From NCBI GenBank assembly GCA_038323375.1, contig JBBQGV010000014.1, positions 18,863 to 82,862 on the forward strand: 64,000 nt of DNA, in the 5' to 3' direction. Every line of letters starts with the position of its first letter. The stretch's first letter is position 1. The notes beneath the pieces were generated by a model that was not told the origin of the DNA, did not search any database, and saw nothing but the letters and a program-made list of their open reading frames with translations. This document shows positions 7,811 through 16,461 of the stretch, in pieces. The DNA is from JABWAJ01 sp038323375 (GTDB taxonomy: Bacteria; Bacteroidota; Bacteroidia; Chitinophagales; Saprospiraceae). Both the position numbers and the translations under genes were made by a program.

Positions 7811-8827
7811 ATGAAATGGTATAACGGCATCCATTGCTCACAGGAATACGTATTATCGAACAATTTGTACACCATCTTTAACCTTTCTACTTTAACCTTT
7901 AACCTTTCTAAATTCCCCTTTAACCTTCTCCTCCTACTCCCGGTTTTACTCCCCGCCCAGCAGCGTTACGAATTTTCCCATCCACAAATGGGTACAGTTT
8001 TTCGCCTGGTTTTTTACACCGAAAAAGACTCAGTAAGCGCTCAAGCCATCGCCGCCCGCATTTTCGCCCGGGTAGATACCCTAAACGCCATCTTCTCCGA
8101 CTACCTGCCCGAAAGCGAACTCAGCCGCCTGAGTGACCAGGCCGGTATCGGCAAAAAAGTACCCGTTTCAAAAGAACTTTGGGAAATTCTTCGTTTGTCA
8201 AAATCCTACGCCAAAGCCAGCGATGGCGCTTTTGACCCGACCATCGGGGCACTCACAAGGCTATGGCGAAGGGCACGCAACCTGAAAGAACCGCCCGATT
8301 CGGCACGGATTGTCGCTGCCCTGGAAACAGTAGATTACCGTTCGATTCGCTTGTATAAAAACCGCCGTGTTCAATTGAAGCTAAAAGGCACCCGCTTAGA
8401 CCTTGGCGGCATCGCACAGGGTTATGCCGCGGACGAATGTTTGGCATTGTTGCGGGCCACGGGGATTTCTAGTGCCTTAGCCGATGCTGGCGGAGACATT
8501 GTCCTTGGCCACGCACCACCCGGCAACAAAGGCTGGGCCATCGAGCGCCCCCTCACAGATTCCACAACCGAAACTTTGTTTTTGGCCAATTGCGGCATCA
8601 CCACTTCCGGTGCTACTTATCGCTACTTCGAGGCTGCCAATGGCATGCGGTACTCCCATATCATAGACCCGCGAACGGGCTGGGGCATTACGCAGCCCCG
8701 TTTGGTGACCATCCTTGCGCCTAATGCGATTACGGCGGATGCCTGGGCAACGGCGTTGTCGGTAAGAGGAACGCCAAAAAGTAAAAAAATCGGATTCAAG
8801 ATTAAGATATGGGTGGTAGAGATTTGA
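7811..8827 (+). CDS. apbE: FAD:protein FMN transferase (ApbE family)
   Basis: 338 residues. ApbE attaches FMN to a threonine of target proteins such as Na+-NQR or RNF subunits, in the periplasm. Visible motifs are HPQMGTVFRLVFY, KASDGAFDPTIGALTRLW, LDLGGIAQGYAADE (about 197-210), ADAGGDIVLG, YSHIIDPRTGWG and the metal-binding ITADAWATALS. The C-terminus after ALSVRGTPKS is a little shorter than usual but keeps the final strand. The N-terminus is odd: the hydrophobic signal (FNLLLLLPVLLPAQQ) is preceded by about 34 residues, partly encoded by the T/C-rich intergenic repeat, so the true start is uncertain. No flavoprotein target is visible nearby. Confidence 0.85.
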   Translation: MKWYNGIHCSQEYVLSNNLYTIFNLSTLTFNLSKFPFNLLLLLPVLLPAQQRYEFSHPQMGTVFRLVFYTEKDSVSAQAIAARIFARVDTLNAIFSDYLPESELSRLSDQAGIGKKVPVSKELWEILRLSKSYAKASDGAFDPTIGALTRLWRRARNLKEPPDSARIVAALETVDYRSIRLYKNRRVQLKLKGTRLDLGGIAQGYAADECLALLRATGISSALADAGGDIVLGHAPPGNKGWAIERPLTDSTTETLFLANCGITTSGATYRYFEAANGMRYSHIIDPRTGWGITQPRLVTILAPNAITADAWATALSVRGTPKSKKIGFKIKIWVVEI

Positions 8828-8875
8828 AAATTTGAAGATTAGAACGGCATTTTCAAATTACCAAATTTTCAAATC
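8821..8875. terminator. AT-rich inverted repeat between convergent genes
   Basis: Perfect 14-bp arms (gatttgaaaatttg at 8821-8834 and its complement at 8862-8875) lie between the convergent stops of apbE (8827) and the WD40 gene (8882). The left arm overlaps the apbE stop codon. The position and symmetry suit a bidirectional terminator, although the stem is AT-rich and there is no clear T run outside it. Confidence 0.5.
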
Positions 8876-8881
8876 ATCAAA

Positions 8882-11314
8882 TCACTTTACCTCCTCCATC
8901 AACCTCCGTATATTCCGTTCAATTACAACGCCTTCCCCCTGTGGATCTAATGCAGCTGATTTTGTCGCCAATTGCAAGGCGGTGCGAATATTATCCGGGT
9001 CATAGCGCGAAAGTTTGTACGTCCCGAAGTTCTTTTTCAAAAAGTACTTGGCGCACCCGGCCAATTCGGCTGCATTCATGGAAGCGGAACAATCGGCTTC
9101 CTTCATCAATCCATATTCGATGCGCTGCTGGATGGTAAGTGAGGCGATGTAGCCGGGTTTGTCCAAGTTTCTGATGTCGCAAAAATAAGGAAAGAAATAC
9201 GGGCCGGAGCCGAGCAAAACCCGCTCGCCTTCGGGTGAAAAAGCCACCGAATAGCAAGTGCCGCGCAGGTTCCAGGTATAGGCAGCCTGCGTATTGTTCC
9301 GTTGGCCGGTGTACCATAAATGTGCTGTTTTATCTTCGCAGCCGGTTAGAATAGTCAACCCGTCCGGAGAAAAAGCCACGGATCTGACGGCAGAGGTAAA
9401 TCCTGTATAACGCTCCATTTCGACGCCCCTCAAATCCCAGATTTTGGCTGTTTTATCCCAACTTCCGGTCACCACACGCTTTCCGTCGGGGGAAAAAGCA
9501 ACAGATAGCACGCCGGACTCATGACCCCGAAAAGTTTGAATTGTGTTCCCGTTCAAATCCCATTGTCGCGCCAGATAATCCCAACTGCCGGTCAACACGC
9601 TTTGTCCGTCGGGTGCAAAAGCGACGGACCAAATACTAGATAGGTGACCGGAAAAAGTCTGGAGTTCTTTGCCGGTCAAATCCCAAAGCTTGGCCGTTCT
9701 GTCAAAACTGCCAGTTAAAACGAAATTGCCGTCAGGGGAAAAAGCAACTGCGGTGACCCCGAAAGCATGTCCTGCAAAGGTTTGAAGCTCCTGCCCGTTG
9801 ATGTCCCAAAGTTTTGCCGTTCCATCCCAACTACCCGTGAGTATCCGGCTTCCATCGGGTGAAAAAACCACGGAGGAAACGACTTCTTTATGCCCCGTAA
9901 ACGATTGAAGTTCGCGTTCGCTCAAATCCCAGAGTTTGACACCGCCGTTCCAGGTTCCGGTCAAAACCCGTTGTCCATCTAGGGAAAAAGCCACGGATCT
10001 GACGATTTCAGTATCCCCGGTAAAATATCGCGGCTCGATTCGCCGCATGTCCCATAATTTAACGACCCCGTCTTCACTGGCGGTCAGAAAACTTTTTCCG
10101 TCCGGAGAAAAAGCCACAGAACTCACGGCTTTGGTGTGGCCCATGCAGGCTTGGAGTTCCTGACCGTTCAAATCCCAAAGCTTTGCGCTGGCATCAAAAC
10201 TGCCGGTCAGCAAATATTTTCCGTTGGGTGCAACCGAAATAGGCCAAACGGCCCCTTCATGGGCAAAAAAAGTTCGGATTTCCTTTCCTTTTAGTTCCCA
10301 CAACTTAGCTGTTCTATCCAAACTGCCGGTCAGCACATTTTGCCCGTTGGGGGAAAAAGCAACCGACCAGACAGGGGCGGTGTGTCCCAAAAACGTTTGC
10401 AGTTCCCGGCCTTTCAAGTCCCATAATTTGGCTGTTCCGTCTTCGCTGCCGGTTAGTACGGTTTGCCCGTTCGGAGCGAAGGCAACAGCCTGAACAGCGT
10501 CTTTATGGCCGTTGAATGCCTGAAGTTCCTGACCGTTCAAATCCCAGAGTTTGGCAACCTTATCCAAGCCGCCCGTCAGTACGAACTTCCCGTCGGGGGA
10601 AAAAGCAACCGATTCAACGCCTTCGTGGTGCCCCATAAAAGACTGGAGTTCGCGGCCGTTCAAATCCCAGAGTTTGGCCGTTTTATCCAAACTACCCGTT
10701 AGCACAAATTGCCCGTCGGGGGAAAAAGCAACCGATTCGACGCCTTCGCGGTGCCCCATAAAAGACTGGATTTCGCGGCCATTCAAATCCCAGAGTTTGG
10801 CCAATTTATCGCTACTGCCCGTCAGGATGCGCTGCCCGTCGGGAGAAAACACGGCAGACAAGACCTCGGCAGCATGCCCGACAAAAGTGGCCGTGGCAAA
10901 AGTATTCGCGGGATCGCTCAATAGGTTGAAGCGGTTTTTGATGTACAGCGGACTTTCGCCCAGGGTAACGAGACAAGCTTCATGGGTAAGGCGCAGGAGC
11001 AAGGTGCGGTCATAATTCGGCTGCGCCATCAAATCGGTCATTTTTGAAGTCAGTTCGGCGGCGCGGGTGCTTCGGGCAAAAGCGGCTTTTTCTGCGTCTA
11101 TGCCGGTGCTGATCGAATCGAGGAGCCTGGCAATCGTTTGCGTCGTTCCCGGACACAGGGGCAATGCAGCCTCACAATATTCCCGGGCAGCAAGCCATTT
11201 TTTAGCAGCCAGATTTATCCGGGCTTTTTGCAGCATTTCGCGACAAAAGCGCGGATCCTGGGCGAGGAGTTTACAAGCGAACAACAAAAACAGAACGGTG
11301 CATATCTTTTTCAT
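8882..11314 (-). CDS. Secreted WD40 protein, two likely seven-blade propellers
   Basis: 810 residues with a signal peptide (MKKICTVLFLLFACKLLAQ) and a helical TPR-like N-terminal region (about 20-130). Thirteen clear WD40 repeats of about 41 residues follow (consensus GHxxxVxSVAFSPDG and LTGSxDxTAKLWDLNG), then one degenerate repeat. Fourteen blades would make two seven-blade propellers, a scaffold for protein binding. No enzymatic domain is attached. A helical tail lies at about 735-810. The DNA repeats with a period near 123 bp, so some blades are nearly identical and may recombine. It is the downstream partner of the membrane coiled-coil gene at 11341, 26 bp away. Role unknown beyond scaffold. 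Confidence 0.85.
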   Translation of the reverse strand: MKKICTVLFLLFACKLLAQDPRFCREMLQKARINLAAKKWLAAREYCEAALPLCPGTTQTIARLLDSISTGIDAEKAAFARSTRAAELTSKMTDLMAQPNYDRTLLLRLTHEACLVTLGESPLYIKNRFNLLSDPANTFATATFVGHAAEVLSAVFSPDGQRILTGSSDKLAKLWDLNGREIQSFMGHREGVESVAFSPDGQFVLTGSLDKTAKLWDLNGRELQSFMGHHEGVESVAFSPDGKFVLTGGLDKVAKLWDLNGQELQAFNGHKDAVQAVAFAPNGQTVLTGSEDGTAKLWDLKGRELQTFLGHTAPVWSVAFSPNGQNVLTGSLDRTAKLWELKGKEIRTFFAHEGAVWPISVAPNGKYLLTGSFDASAKLWDLNGQELQACMGHTKAVSSVAFSPDGKSFLTASEDGVVKLWDMRRIEPRYFTGDTEIVRSVAFSLDGQRVLTGTWNGGVKLWDLSERELQSFTGHKEVVSSVVFSPDGSRILTGSWDGTAKLWDINGQELQTFAGHAFGVTAVAFSPDGNFVLTGSFDRTAKLWDLTGKELQTFSGHLSSIWSVAFAPDGQSVLTGSWDYLARQWDLNGNTIQTFRGHESGVLSVAFSPDGKRVVTGSWDKTAKIWDLRGVEMERYTGFTSAVRSVAFSPDGLTILTGCEDKTAHLWYTGQRNNTQAAYTWNLRGTCYSVAFSPEGERVLLGSGPYFFPYFCDIRNLDKPGYIASLTIQQRIEYGLMKEADCSASMNAAELAGCAKYFLKKNFGTYKLSRYDPDNIRTALQLATKSAALDPQGEGVVIERNIRRLMEEVK

Positions 11315-11340
11315 AAATGAGGCAACTTTTGGGTATAGCT

Positions 11341-11820
11341 TTATTCGATTTCTTTCAAAAGCGCAATAATATCAGCATTGGCCTTGTCCAATTTTTGTGC
11401 TTCCAATAAAATCTGATGCGCCATATCCCGATCCCCTACCCGCATCATCCGGCGGGCTGAGGCAATGTATTTTTCCACCTCGATGCGGTTCCGTTCGGCT
11501 TTTTCAGCCTCCAGTTCGGCAATTCTTTGTTTCGCTTCCTGTAACGCTGTTTCTGCGGTTTGTTTTTCAAGCCGGGCGATACTGTCCTTCCGAAGTGTTT
11601 CTTTTATGCTTTCATCGGCAATCCGGATGGTTTCTTCCGCTATGCGCAGTTGTTTTTGAGCCGCCTGTTTTCCTTTTTCTGCTACGGCATAGAACCAAAT
11701 CATGACGGCCAAGGCAATAAGGGAGACGACGTTTATGGTCGTTAAAAGCATTCGCAATCGCCTTCTCAAAAGGCTGTGCCGCTGGTTATGCATTTCTTTT
11801 TCCTTAATCATGGCGGTCAT
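11341..11820 (-). CDS. Single-pass membrane coiled-coil protein
   Basis: 159 residues; an alternative ATG lies at 11811. A basic N-terminus (RHSLLRRRLRML) precedes one transmembrane helix (about 25-47). A heptad-rich coiled coil follows (about 50-118), and then a short TPR-like helical pair (YIASARRMMRVGDRDMAHQ). It is probably anchored in the inner membrane. The WD40 gene follows 26 bp downstream on the same strand, suggesting joint expression and perhaps a physical scaffold. Upstream, its ATG overlaps the stop of a small open frame in ATGA fashion. I do not recognise a named family. Confidence 0.7.
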   Translation of the reverse strand: MTAMIKEKEMHNQRHSLLRRRLRMLLTTINVVSLIALAVMIWFYAVAEKGKQAAQKQLRIAEETIRIADESIKETLRKDSIARLEKQTAETALQEAKQRIAELEAEKAERNRIEVEKYIASARRMMRVGDRDMAHQILLEAQKLDKANADIIALLKEIE

Positions 11821-11993
11821 TTTCGGGGGATCTTTGTTGGCGATGACAAAGTCGGGTTCGCACCTTCAACAATTTCTCCCTGTGTGTTTATCTCATATTC
11901 AAAAAAGAGTGGGAAACTTTGGAAAGCGCAAGCTAAGGATTTACGGTAAAATTGCCAATAGTCTCCAGTTTTGGAAATCAGAATAATTGACAT
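11817..11993 (-). CDS. Possible small protein upstream of the coiled-coil gene
   Basis: A 58-residue frame starting at the ATG at 11993 (MSIILISKTGDYWQFYRKS) and ending in TGA that overlaps the next ATG as ATGA, which hints at translational coupling. A start at 12011 is also possible. It includes YEINTQGEIVEGANPTLSS and shows no membrane segment or motif I know. It may be a real small partner of the coiled-coil/WD40 pair, or a chance frame in the divergent gap before the esterase. Confidence 0.35.
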   Translation of the reverse strand: MSIILISKTGDYWQFYRKSLACAFQSFPLFFEYEINTQGEIVEGANPTLSSPTKIPRK

Positions 11994-12097
11994 CAAAAAA
12001 CATCGCCCCATTGGAATCAGGTATTAAAAAAAATCTACTATACTTGCAAAAGCCAGATTGTTCATTCGGGCTATTTCATCAAAATTCATCTATTCCC

Positions 12098-14071
12098 ATG
12101 TCAAAATTCCTGTCTACCTTCACTTTGTTAATGATGCTAATGCCTGCCGAATCCATGTTTGCACAAATTAAACTGCCTCGTTTATTGGATAATAATGCTA
12201 TACTACAGCGTGAAATTCAGTTGCCCTTGCGTGGCCAGGCGGCAAAAAAAAGCAGGGTTTCCATCGTTTTTGCCGGAAATTCCTACGAAACGCGCGCCGA
12301 TAAAAACGGGCAATGGGAAATAAAACTGCTGCCCCTTGCCGCCGGCGGACCTTTCCAGATGCGGATCAGCGATAAAAATGAAATCTTAGTACTCGACAAC
12401 ATCCTCATCGGCGATGTCTGGGTTTGTTCCGGACAGTCGAATATGGAATGGGCCTTGCGGGAAGCGAACAACGCTGAAGCGGAAATTGCAGCGGCCAACG
12501 ACCCGATGATCCGGCAATTTTATGTGGAACACACCGCTTCCATGCTGCCTTTGGATACGCTTAAAAGTGGTAGTTGGAATATATGCGGACCTGCAACTGC
12601 GGGCGATTTTACGGCGGTCGGTTATTTTTTCGCCAAACACCTGCGCGAAAAAACGGGCGTCCCCATCGGCCTCATCCACAGTTCCTGGGGCGGCAGCCGT
12701 ATTGAACCCTGGATGGATGCAGCGACGCTTGGATTCAAAGACGCTCAAGCTATTGAAGCCTACCTGGAACAGAAGCTGGCTCCTCAAAAAGTACGAATTG
12801 ATGAATTTATGCGCAGCAAATTCGGCAATAATATCCCGACAGAGGACAAGGGCATCCTAAATGGAAAAGCGGTGTGGGCCGCAATCGAACTTGACGATAG
12901 CGACTGGCAACCCGTCCATCTGCCCGGGGTTTGGGAAGGCCAGGGTTGGGAAATGCTTGATGGCATCGTCTGGTTCCGGAAAGAAGTGGTACTGACAGAA
13001 GCACAAGCAACACAGGTGGCTACATTAGGCTTGGCCATGATTGACGACAGCGACGAAGCCTGGATTAATGGCATCAAGGTAGGCGGTCTGAGGAACAGCT
13101 ACAACGTAGTACGCAGTTACGAGACTCCAGCCGGGGTTTTGCGCGCCGGAAAAAACAGCATCACGGTGCGGGTGGAAGATACCGGTTACGGCGGCGGATT
13201 CCACGGAAAGCCGGAGCTGCTTTATTTGAGTTGTGGAGATGAAAAAATTGATTTGTCAGGCGACTGGAAAATGAAGGTAGGAAAAGCTCTGGCCAGTTTG
13301 CCTGGCATGCAGGACAACCAGTTGCCGACTAAACTCTACAACGCCATGATCCGCCCAATACAGTGGTTTCCAATCAAAGGCGCGATCTGGTATCAGGGAG
13401 AAAGCAATGCCGACAACGCTGCAGATGCAGTGGCTTACCAGCCGTTGTTTCAAAAAATGATTCAACAATGGAGGAAGCAATGGGATGTCGGCGATTTTCC
13501 ATTCCTTTTTGCGCAATTGGCCAATTATCACGCCCCCGAACTAGAGCCGGGAAACTCAAACTGGCCCTTCCTTCGCGAGGCGCAATCGGCGGCTTTAAAT
13601 TTGCCCAATACAGCTCAGGCCGTCATCATTGACATCGGCGATGCCACTGATATTCACCCCCGAAACAAACAGGACGTGGGATACCGCCTGGCGCTCGGCG
13701 CTCGCCGCTTTGCTTATGGGGAAAAAGAACTCGTTTATAGCGGACCTACTTTCGAGCGCCTCGCAATAGATGAGGCGAAAGAGGGAAGCGGCCGCCCAGC
13801 GTCTTTGCGCCTGAAATTCAACAACCAGGGTAGCGGGTTGATCGCCAAAGGCGACCGCTATGGGTACCTTCGCGGGTTCGCTATTGCCGGTACCGACCAG
13901 AAATTTGTATGGGCAAAAGCCCTGATTGAAGGCGATCAGGTGGTAGTCTGGAGCGAAAAAGTGCCAAACCCGGTAGCCGTGCGCTACGCCTGGGCCGACA
14001 ATCCCGACGATGCAAACCTGTTTAATGCCGAAGGACTACCTGCTGTTCCTTTTAGAACCGACCAATGGTAG
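12098..14071 (+). CDS. Sialate O-acetylesterase (SASA family)
   Basis: 657 residues from the ATG at 12098, chosen because it opens a signal peptide (MSKFLSTFTLLMML, cleavage near SMFA). A start at 11987 would put 37 residues before it. The SGNH-type nucleophile motif VCSGQSNMEW is at about residue 109, GLIHSSWGGSRIEPW near 190, WYQGESNA near 430, and the catalytic Asp/His in DIHPRNKQDVGYRLA near 518. A beta-sandwich insert (about 250-390, with LDDSDWQPVHLPGVW) sits between the halves, as in bacterial xylan or sialate esterases. It would remove acetyl groups from sialic acid or polysaccharides outside the cytoplasm. It stands alone. Confidence 0.9.
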   Translation: MSKFLSTFTLLMMLMPAESMFAQIKLPRLLDNNAILQREIQLPLRGQAAKKSRVSIVFAGNSYETRADKNGQWEIKLLPLAAGGPFQMRISDKNEILVLDNILIGDVWVCSGQSNMEWALREANNAEAEIAAANDPMIRQFYVEHTASMLPLDTLKSGSWNICGPATAGDFTAVGYFFAKHLREKTGVPIGLIHSSWGGSRIEPWMDAATLGFKDAQAIEAYLEQKLAPQKVRIDEFMRSKFGNNIPTEDKGILNGKAVWAAIELDDSDWQPVHLPGVWEGQGWEMLDGIVWFRKEVVLTEAQATQVATLGLAMIDDSDEAWINGIKVGGLRNSYNVVRSYETPAGVLRAGKNSITVRVEDTGYGGGFHGKPELLYLSCGDEKIDLSGDWKMKVGKALASLPGMQDNQLPTKLYNAMIRPIQWFPIKGAIWYQGESNADNAADAVAYQPLFQKMIQQWRKQWDVGDFPFLFAQLANYHAPELEPGNSNWPFLREAQSAALNLPNTAQAVIIDIGDATDIHPRNKQDVGYRLALGARRFAYGEKELVYSGPTFERLAIDEAKEGSGRPASLRLKFNNQGSGLIAKGDRYGYLRGFAIAGTDQKFVWAKALIEGDQVVVWSEKVPNPVAVRYAWADNPDDANLFNAEGLPAVPFRTDQW

Positions 14072-14201
14072 TGTTTATCGTAGCCGTTGTGTGGAAAAGT
14101 AGGCCCTGGCGGCTCCGGCACGGCAGCCCGTTCGGCGTCCGCTTCTGCCTGCGCCGGCGGCGGCCTTCAAGGAGCAGGCTTTCTTCTCCTTTTCAAGTTG
14201 A

Positions 14202-15005
14202 TCAAATATTGATAAAAAAGCCGGCTTCGAGCCAGGCTTTTTTCCATTCAGCCCATGCTTCCTGTGCTTCCTTTTCGGATTTATGGTAAGCGAGGGCAGT
14301 GGAGGCCAGGGCTTCTTTAACGATTTTACCGGCCATCATTTCCTGAAGAAAAGTGTATTGGGGCGGCAACAAATCAAAAATGGCGGTGCGAAAATCTTTT
14401 CGGACAATCGAGACAAAATGCTCCCGGGGCACTGGTACGTCCGGATCCCTGCCCCTTGCTACAGCGTTATAATAAATGCTCACCGGGAAATCGTATTTGT
14501 GAATGGAAAAACAAGGTTGGAGCCGGAGATTTTCTTCCAAATCCAATGCGCCGGCATAAGCTTTTCCTTCGTGCCCAGGTGCGTCAAACATCGAATAAAG
14601 ATCCCATTCAAACTGCGCCAGGGCAATCATAAACTCAACCCAAGGCTCTTTTTCAGACGCTTCCTGATCCGGCCGGGTCTCGCGCAGGAAATCCGGAAAA
14701 CGCGCGCCCAGCAAGGCTAAAGTTGGGTTAGTTGACGGGGATTGCCGCAGGTATTCCTTAGCAAAATCGTCGAAAAGTTCCTTTCCAAGGGCGTGGCACA
14801 ATGCTTTGTATTGTCCTTCCAAGCATTGCAAAAGTCTGGCAAAATACCCCCTCTGGTAAATGGCTAAACGCTGGGCCGCAGACAGCGATTGCGAAGGAGC
14901 AATATGCATAACCGTGCCCTCTTGTGAGTCGGTTTGTCCGGGAAACATCAGTGCTTGCTGCATCCACGCCTGTATCTCTGCCAAATGCTTGCTGTTTGGA
15001 TCCAT
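14202..15005 (-). CDS. DUF2063 partner protein of the MNIO enzyme
   Basis: 267 residues from the ATG at 15005; a TTG at 15014 would overlap the previous stop instead. The N-terminal DUF2063 region carries the family pattern RLAIYQRGYFARLLQCLEG, then LGKELFDDFAKEYL, SPSTNPTLALLG and RFPDFLRET. A second domain follows (about 130-265). In TglHI, HvfBC and BufBC systems this family binds the precursor peptide and hands it to the DUF692 enzyme. The gene follows the MNIO gene directly, with stop and start 5 bp apart, so the two are surely co-translated. It is the last gene of the operon, convergent with the esterase gene. Confidence 0.9.
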   Translation of the reverse strand: MDPNSKHLAEIQAWMQQALMFPGQTDSQEGTVMHIAPSQSLSAAQRLAIYQRGYFARLLQCLEGQYKALCHALGKELFDDFAKEYLRQSPSTNPTLALLGARFPDFLRETRPDQEASEKEPWVEFMIALAQFEWDLYSMFDAPGHEGKAYAGALDLEENLRLQPCFSIHKYDFPVSIYYNAVARGRDPDVPVPREHFVSIVRKDFRTAIFDLLPPQYTFLQEMMAGKIVKEALASTALAYHKSEKEAQEAWAEWKKAWLEAGFFINI

Positions 15006-15010
15006 ATCAG

Positions 15011-15976
15011 TCAATTGGAAACGGTATCTTCCATGATTTGCGGCACTAAAAAGCTGATGGGGGTTGCTACACCATCGTAAGTGATTGGCGCATCGTATGC
15101 CGGTTTGGCATCTCCTGCTGCTTGTCCCATGAAATTCCGGGCTTTGTGCAATTCAGCCAAGCACGCTTCAAACGAAGGAATATTGCCATCCCATTCCAGC
15201 AGGGTTGAAACGCCGCCGGTTTTGTTCCACGCTAAACGAAAAAGCTCCCAAACTTCAGAAACCACAGGCCGGTCGTGGGTGTCAATGATGTGGGTTCCAC
15301 AATGCTGGTGTCCGGCTAAGTGCATCTGAACAATGCTTTCCTGTGGCAAGGTTTCGATATAGGCCACCGGATCGAGGCCGGCATTAAAACAAGTCACATA
15401 GCTATTATTGACGTCCAGCAGCAAGCCGCAACCGGTTTCGGCAACTAAGCCGCACAAAAATTCAGGCTCGGAGATCGTAGCGTGGGTAAAGCTCAGGTAA
15501 GTACTCGGATTTTCTAAAACCAAAGGACGCTCTAAATAGTCCTGCACCACCCGAATCCGGTCAGCTACGTGGCGAAAAGCTTCTTCTGTGAGTGGCAACG
15601 GCAACAAATCGTGGGTATTGGCACCCAGCACCCCCGTCCAGCACAAATGGTCGCTGATCCATTGGGGTTGAACTTCAACTGCCAGCTCATGCAAGGCTTT
15701 GAGGTAGCCAAAATCTATCGGCGCTGTGCTGCCGATGGAAAGCGAAACGCCGTGCATAACTACGGGATAACGCTCGGCTACCTGGCGCAGGACGTGCCGG
15801 GGGCGACCGGCAGAAAACATGAAGTTTTCTGAAATCACCTCAAACCAGTCCACCGCAGGCCAGTTTGACTGGATGTAGTCAAAATGAACGTGGCGCAGGC
15901 CAAGCCCCAGGCCCAGGTTTGGCATGGCTGCCACCTGAGCCTGGAGTTGGGCAATATGATTGCGATCGGTATTCAT
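15011..15976 (-). CDS. DUF692 multinuclear non-heme iron oxidase (MNIO)
   Basis: 321 residues from the ATG at 15976. This ATG overlaps the stop of the Cys-rich gene (ATGA), which is why I prefer it to the ATG at 16015. The TIM-barrel family motifs are all present in order: LGLGLGLRHVHF, WFEVISENFM, VMHGVSLSIGS, WISDHLCW, LPLPLTEEAF, LVLENPSTYLSF, LLLDVNNSYV, VQMHLAGHQ, IDTHDRPV and LLEWDGNIPSFE. These supply the His, Asp, Glu and Asn ligands of the iron centre. Characterised members (MbnB, TglH, BufB, ChrH) oxidise cysteines of ribosomal peptides into heterocycles or related groups. The likely substrate is the Cys-rich product encoded just upstream. Confidence 0.92.
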   Translation of the reverse strand: MNTDRNHIAQLQAQVAAMPNLGLGLGLRHVHFDYIQSNWPAVDWFEVISENFMFSAGRPRHVLRQVAERYPVVMHGVSLSIGSTAPIDFGYLKALHELAVEVQPQWISDHLCWTGVLGANTHDLLPLPLTEEAFRHVADRIRVVQDYLERPLVLENPSTYLSFTHATISEPEFLCGLVAETGCGLLLDVNNSYVTCFNAGLDPVAYIETLPQESIVQMHLAGHQHCGTHIIDTHDRPVVSEVWELFRLAWNKTGGVSTLLEWDGNIPSFEACLAELHKARNFMGQAAGDAKPAYDAPITYDGVATPISFLVPQIMEDTVSN

Positions 15977-16443
15977 ATACAACTGCCGCCACCACTCATG
16001 CCGCTGGCACCGCAAGCGTTGTAATCCGGATTGTAATTCTGTTTAAGCCATGCCGTTGTGGGGCCGACCGGCGATGGAGACGGCCCGAATGTCCGGCTCG
16101 AACGGTTCATCCGTTGTTCGAACACGACTCTTGCCCGCTGCCAGACACTTTTCCCCTGATTGGAGCCGTCTGTGGAAAAGCGCTCGGCGTTGATGGGTAC
16201 CGCGCAGGATCCTCTCCAGGAACAGGGATTGTCTCCAGGGTGATTTTGTTCTTCTGCCGTGCCATAAAGGCCGCATCCGCCTTGTCCGCGGCAGTTGTTC
16301 AGGGTATGACAGGAATGTTCCGCAGCAGTGGCGCACGTGCCCATTCCCGCACATTCATTGGCTCCAAGGCGATCGTGCCCTTTGCAGGCATTGAGACCCA
16401 TGCAGGCGTGTAATTCTATTGGAATATTATTTTGTGAACTCAT
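15973..16443 (-). CDS. Cys-rich candidate precursor of the MNIO system
   Basis: 156 residues, eleven of them cysteines (14, 20, 31, 37, 45, 51, 57, 74, 80, 144, 155). Five pairs share exact CX5C spacing (CMGLNAC, CAGMGTC, CHTLNNC, CRGQGGC, CSWRGSC), giving a loose CxGx(N/G)xC repeat. There is no signal peptide, unlike bufferins. A cysteine-free segment (81-143) is followed by a Gly/Ser-rich end with two cysteines (NACGASGMSGGGSCI). It lies between the ferritin-like gene (18 bp away) and the MNIO gene (overlapping ATGA). The position and composition make it the probable substrate, but I know no characterised precursor of this form. It could instead be a metal-binding protein matured by the enzymes. 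Confidence 0.75.
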   Translation of the reverse strand: MSSQNNIPIELHACMGLNACKGHDRLGANECAGMGTCATAAEHSCHTLNNCRGQGGCGLYGTAEEQNHPGDNPCSWRGSCAVPINAERFSTDGSNQGKSVWQRARVVFEQRMNRSSRTFGPSPSPVGPTTAWLKQNYNPDYNACGASGMSGGGSCI

Positions 16444-16461
16444 CGTGATTCATTTAAAATT

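Noticed and set aside
9400..10900. Regular DNA repeats with a period near 123 bp, resembling a tandem or CRISPR-like array
   Set aside because: They are the codons of the WD40 blades in an intact reading frame; there are no short palindromic repeats with unique spacers.
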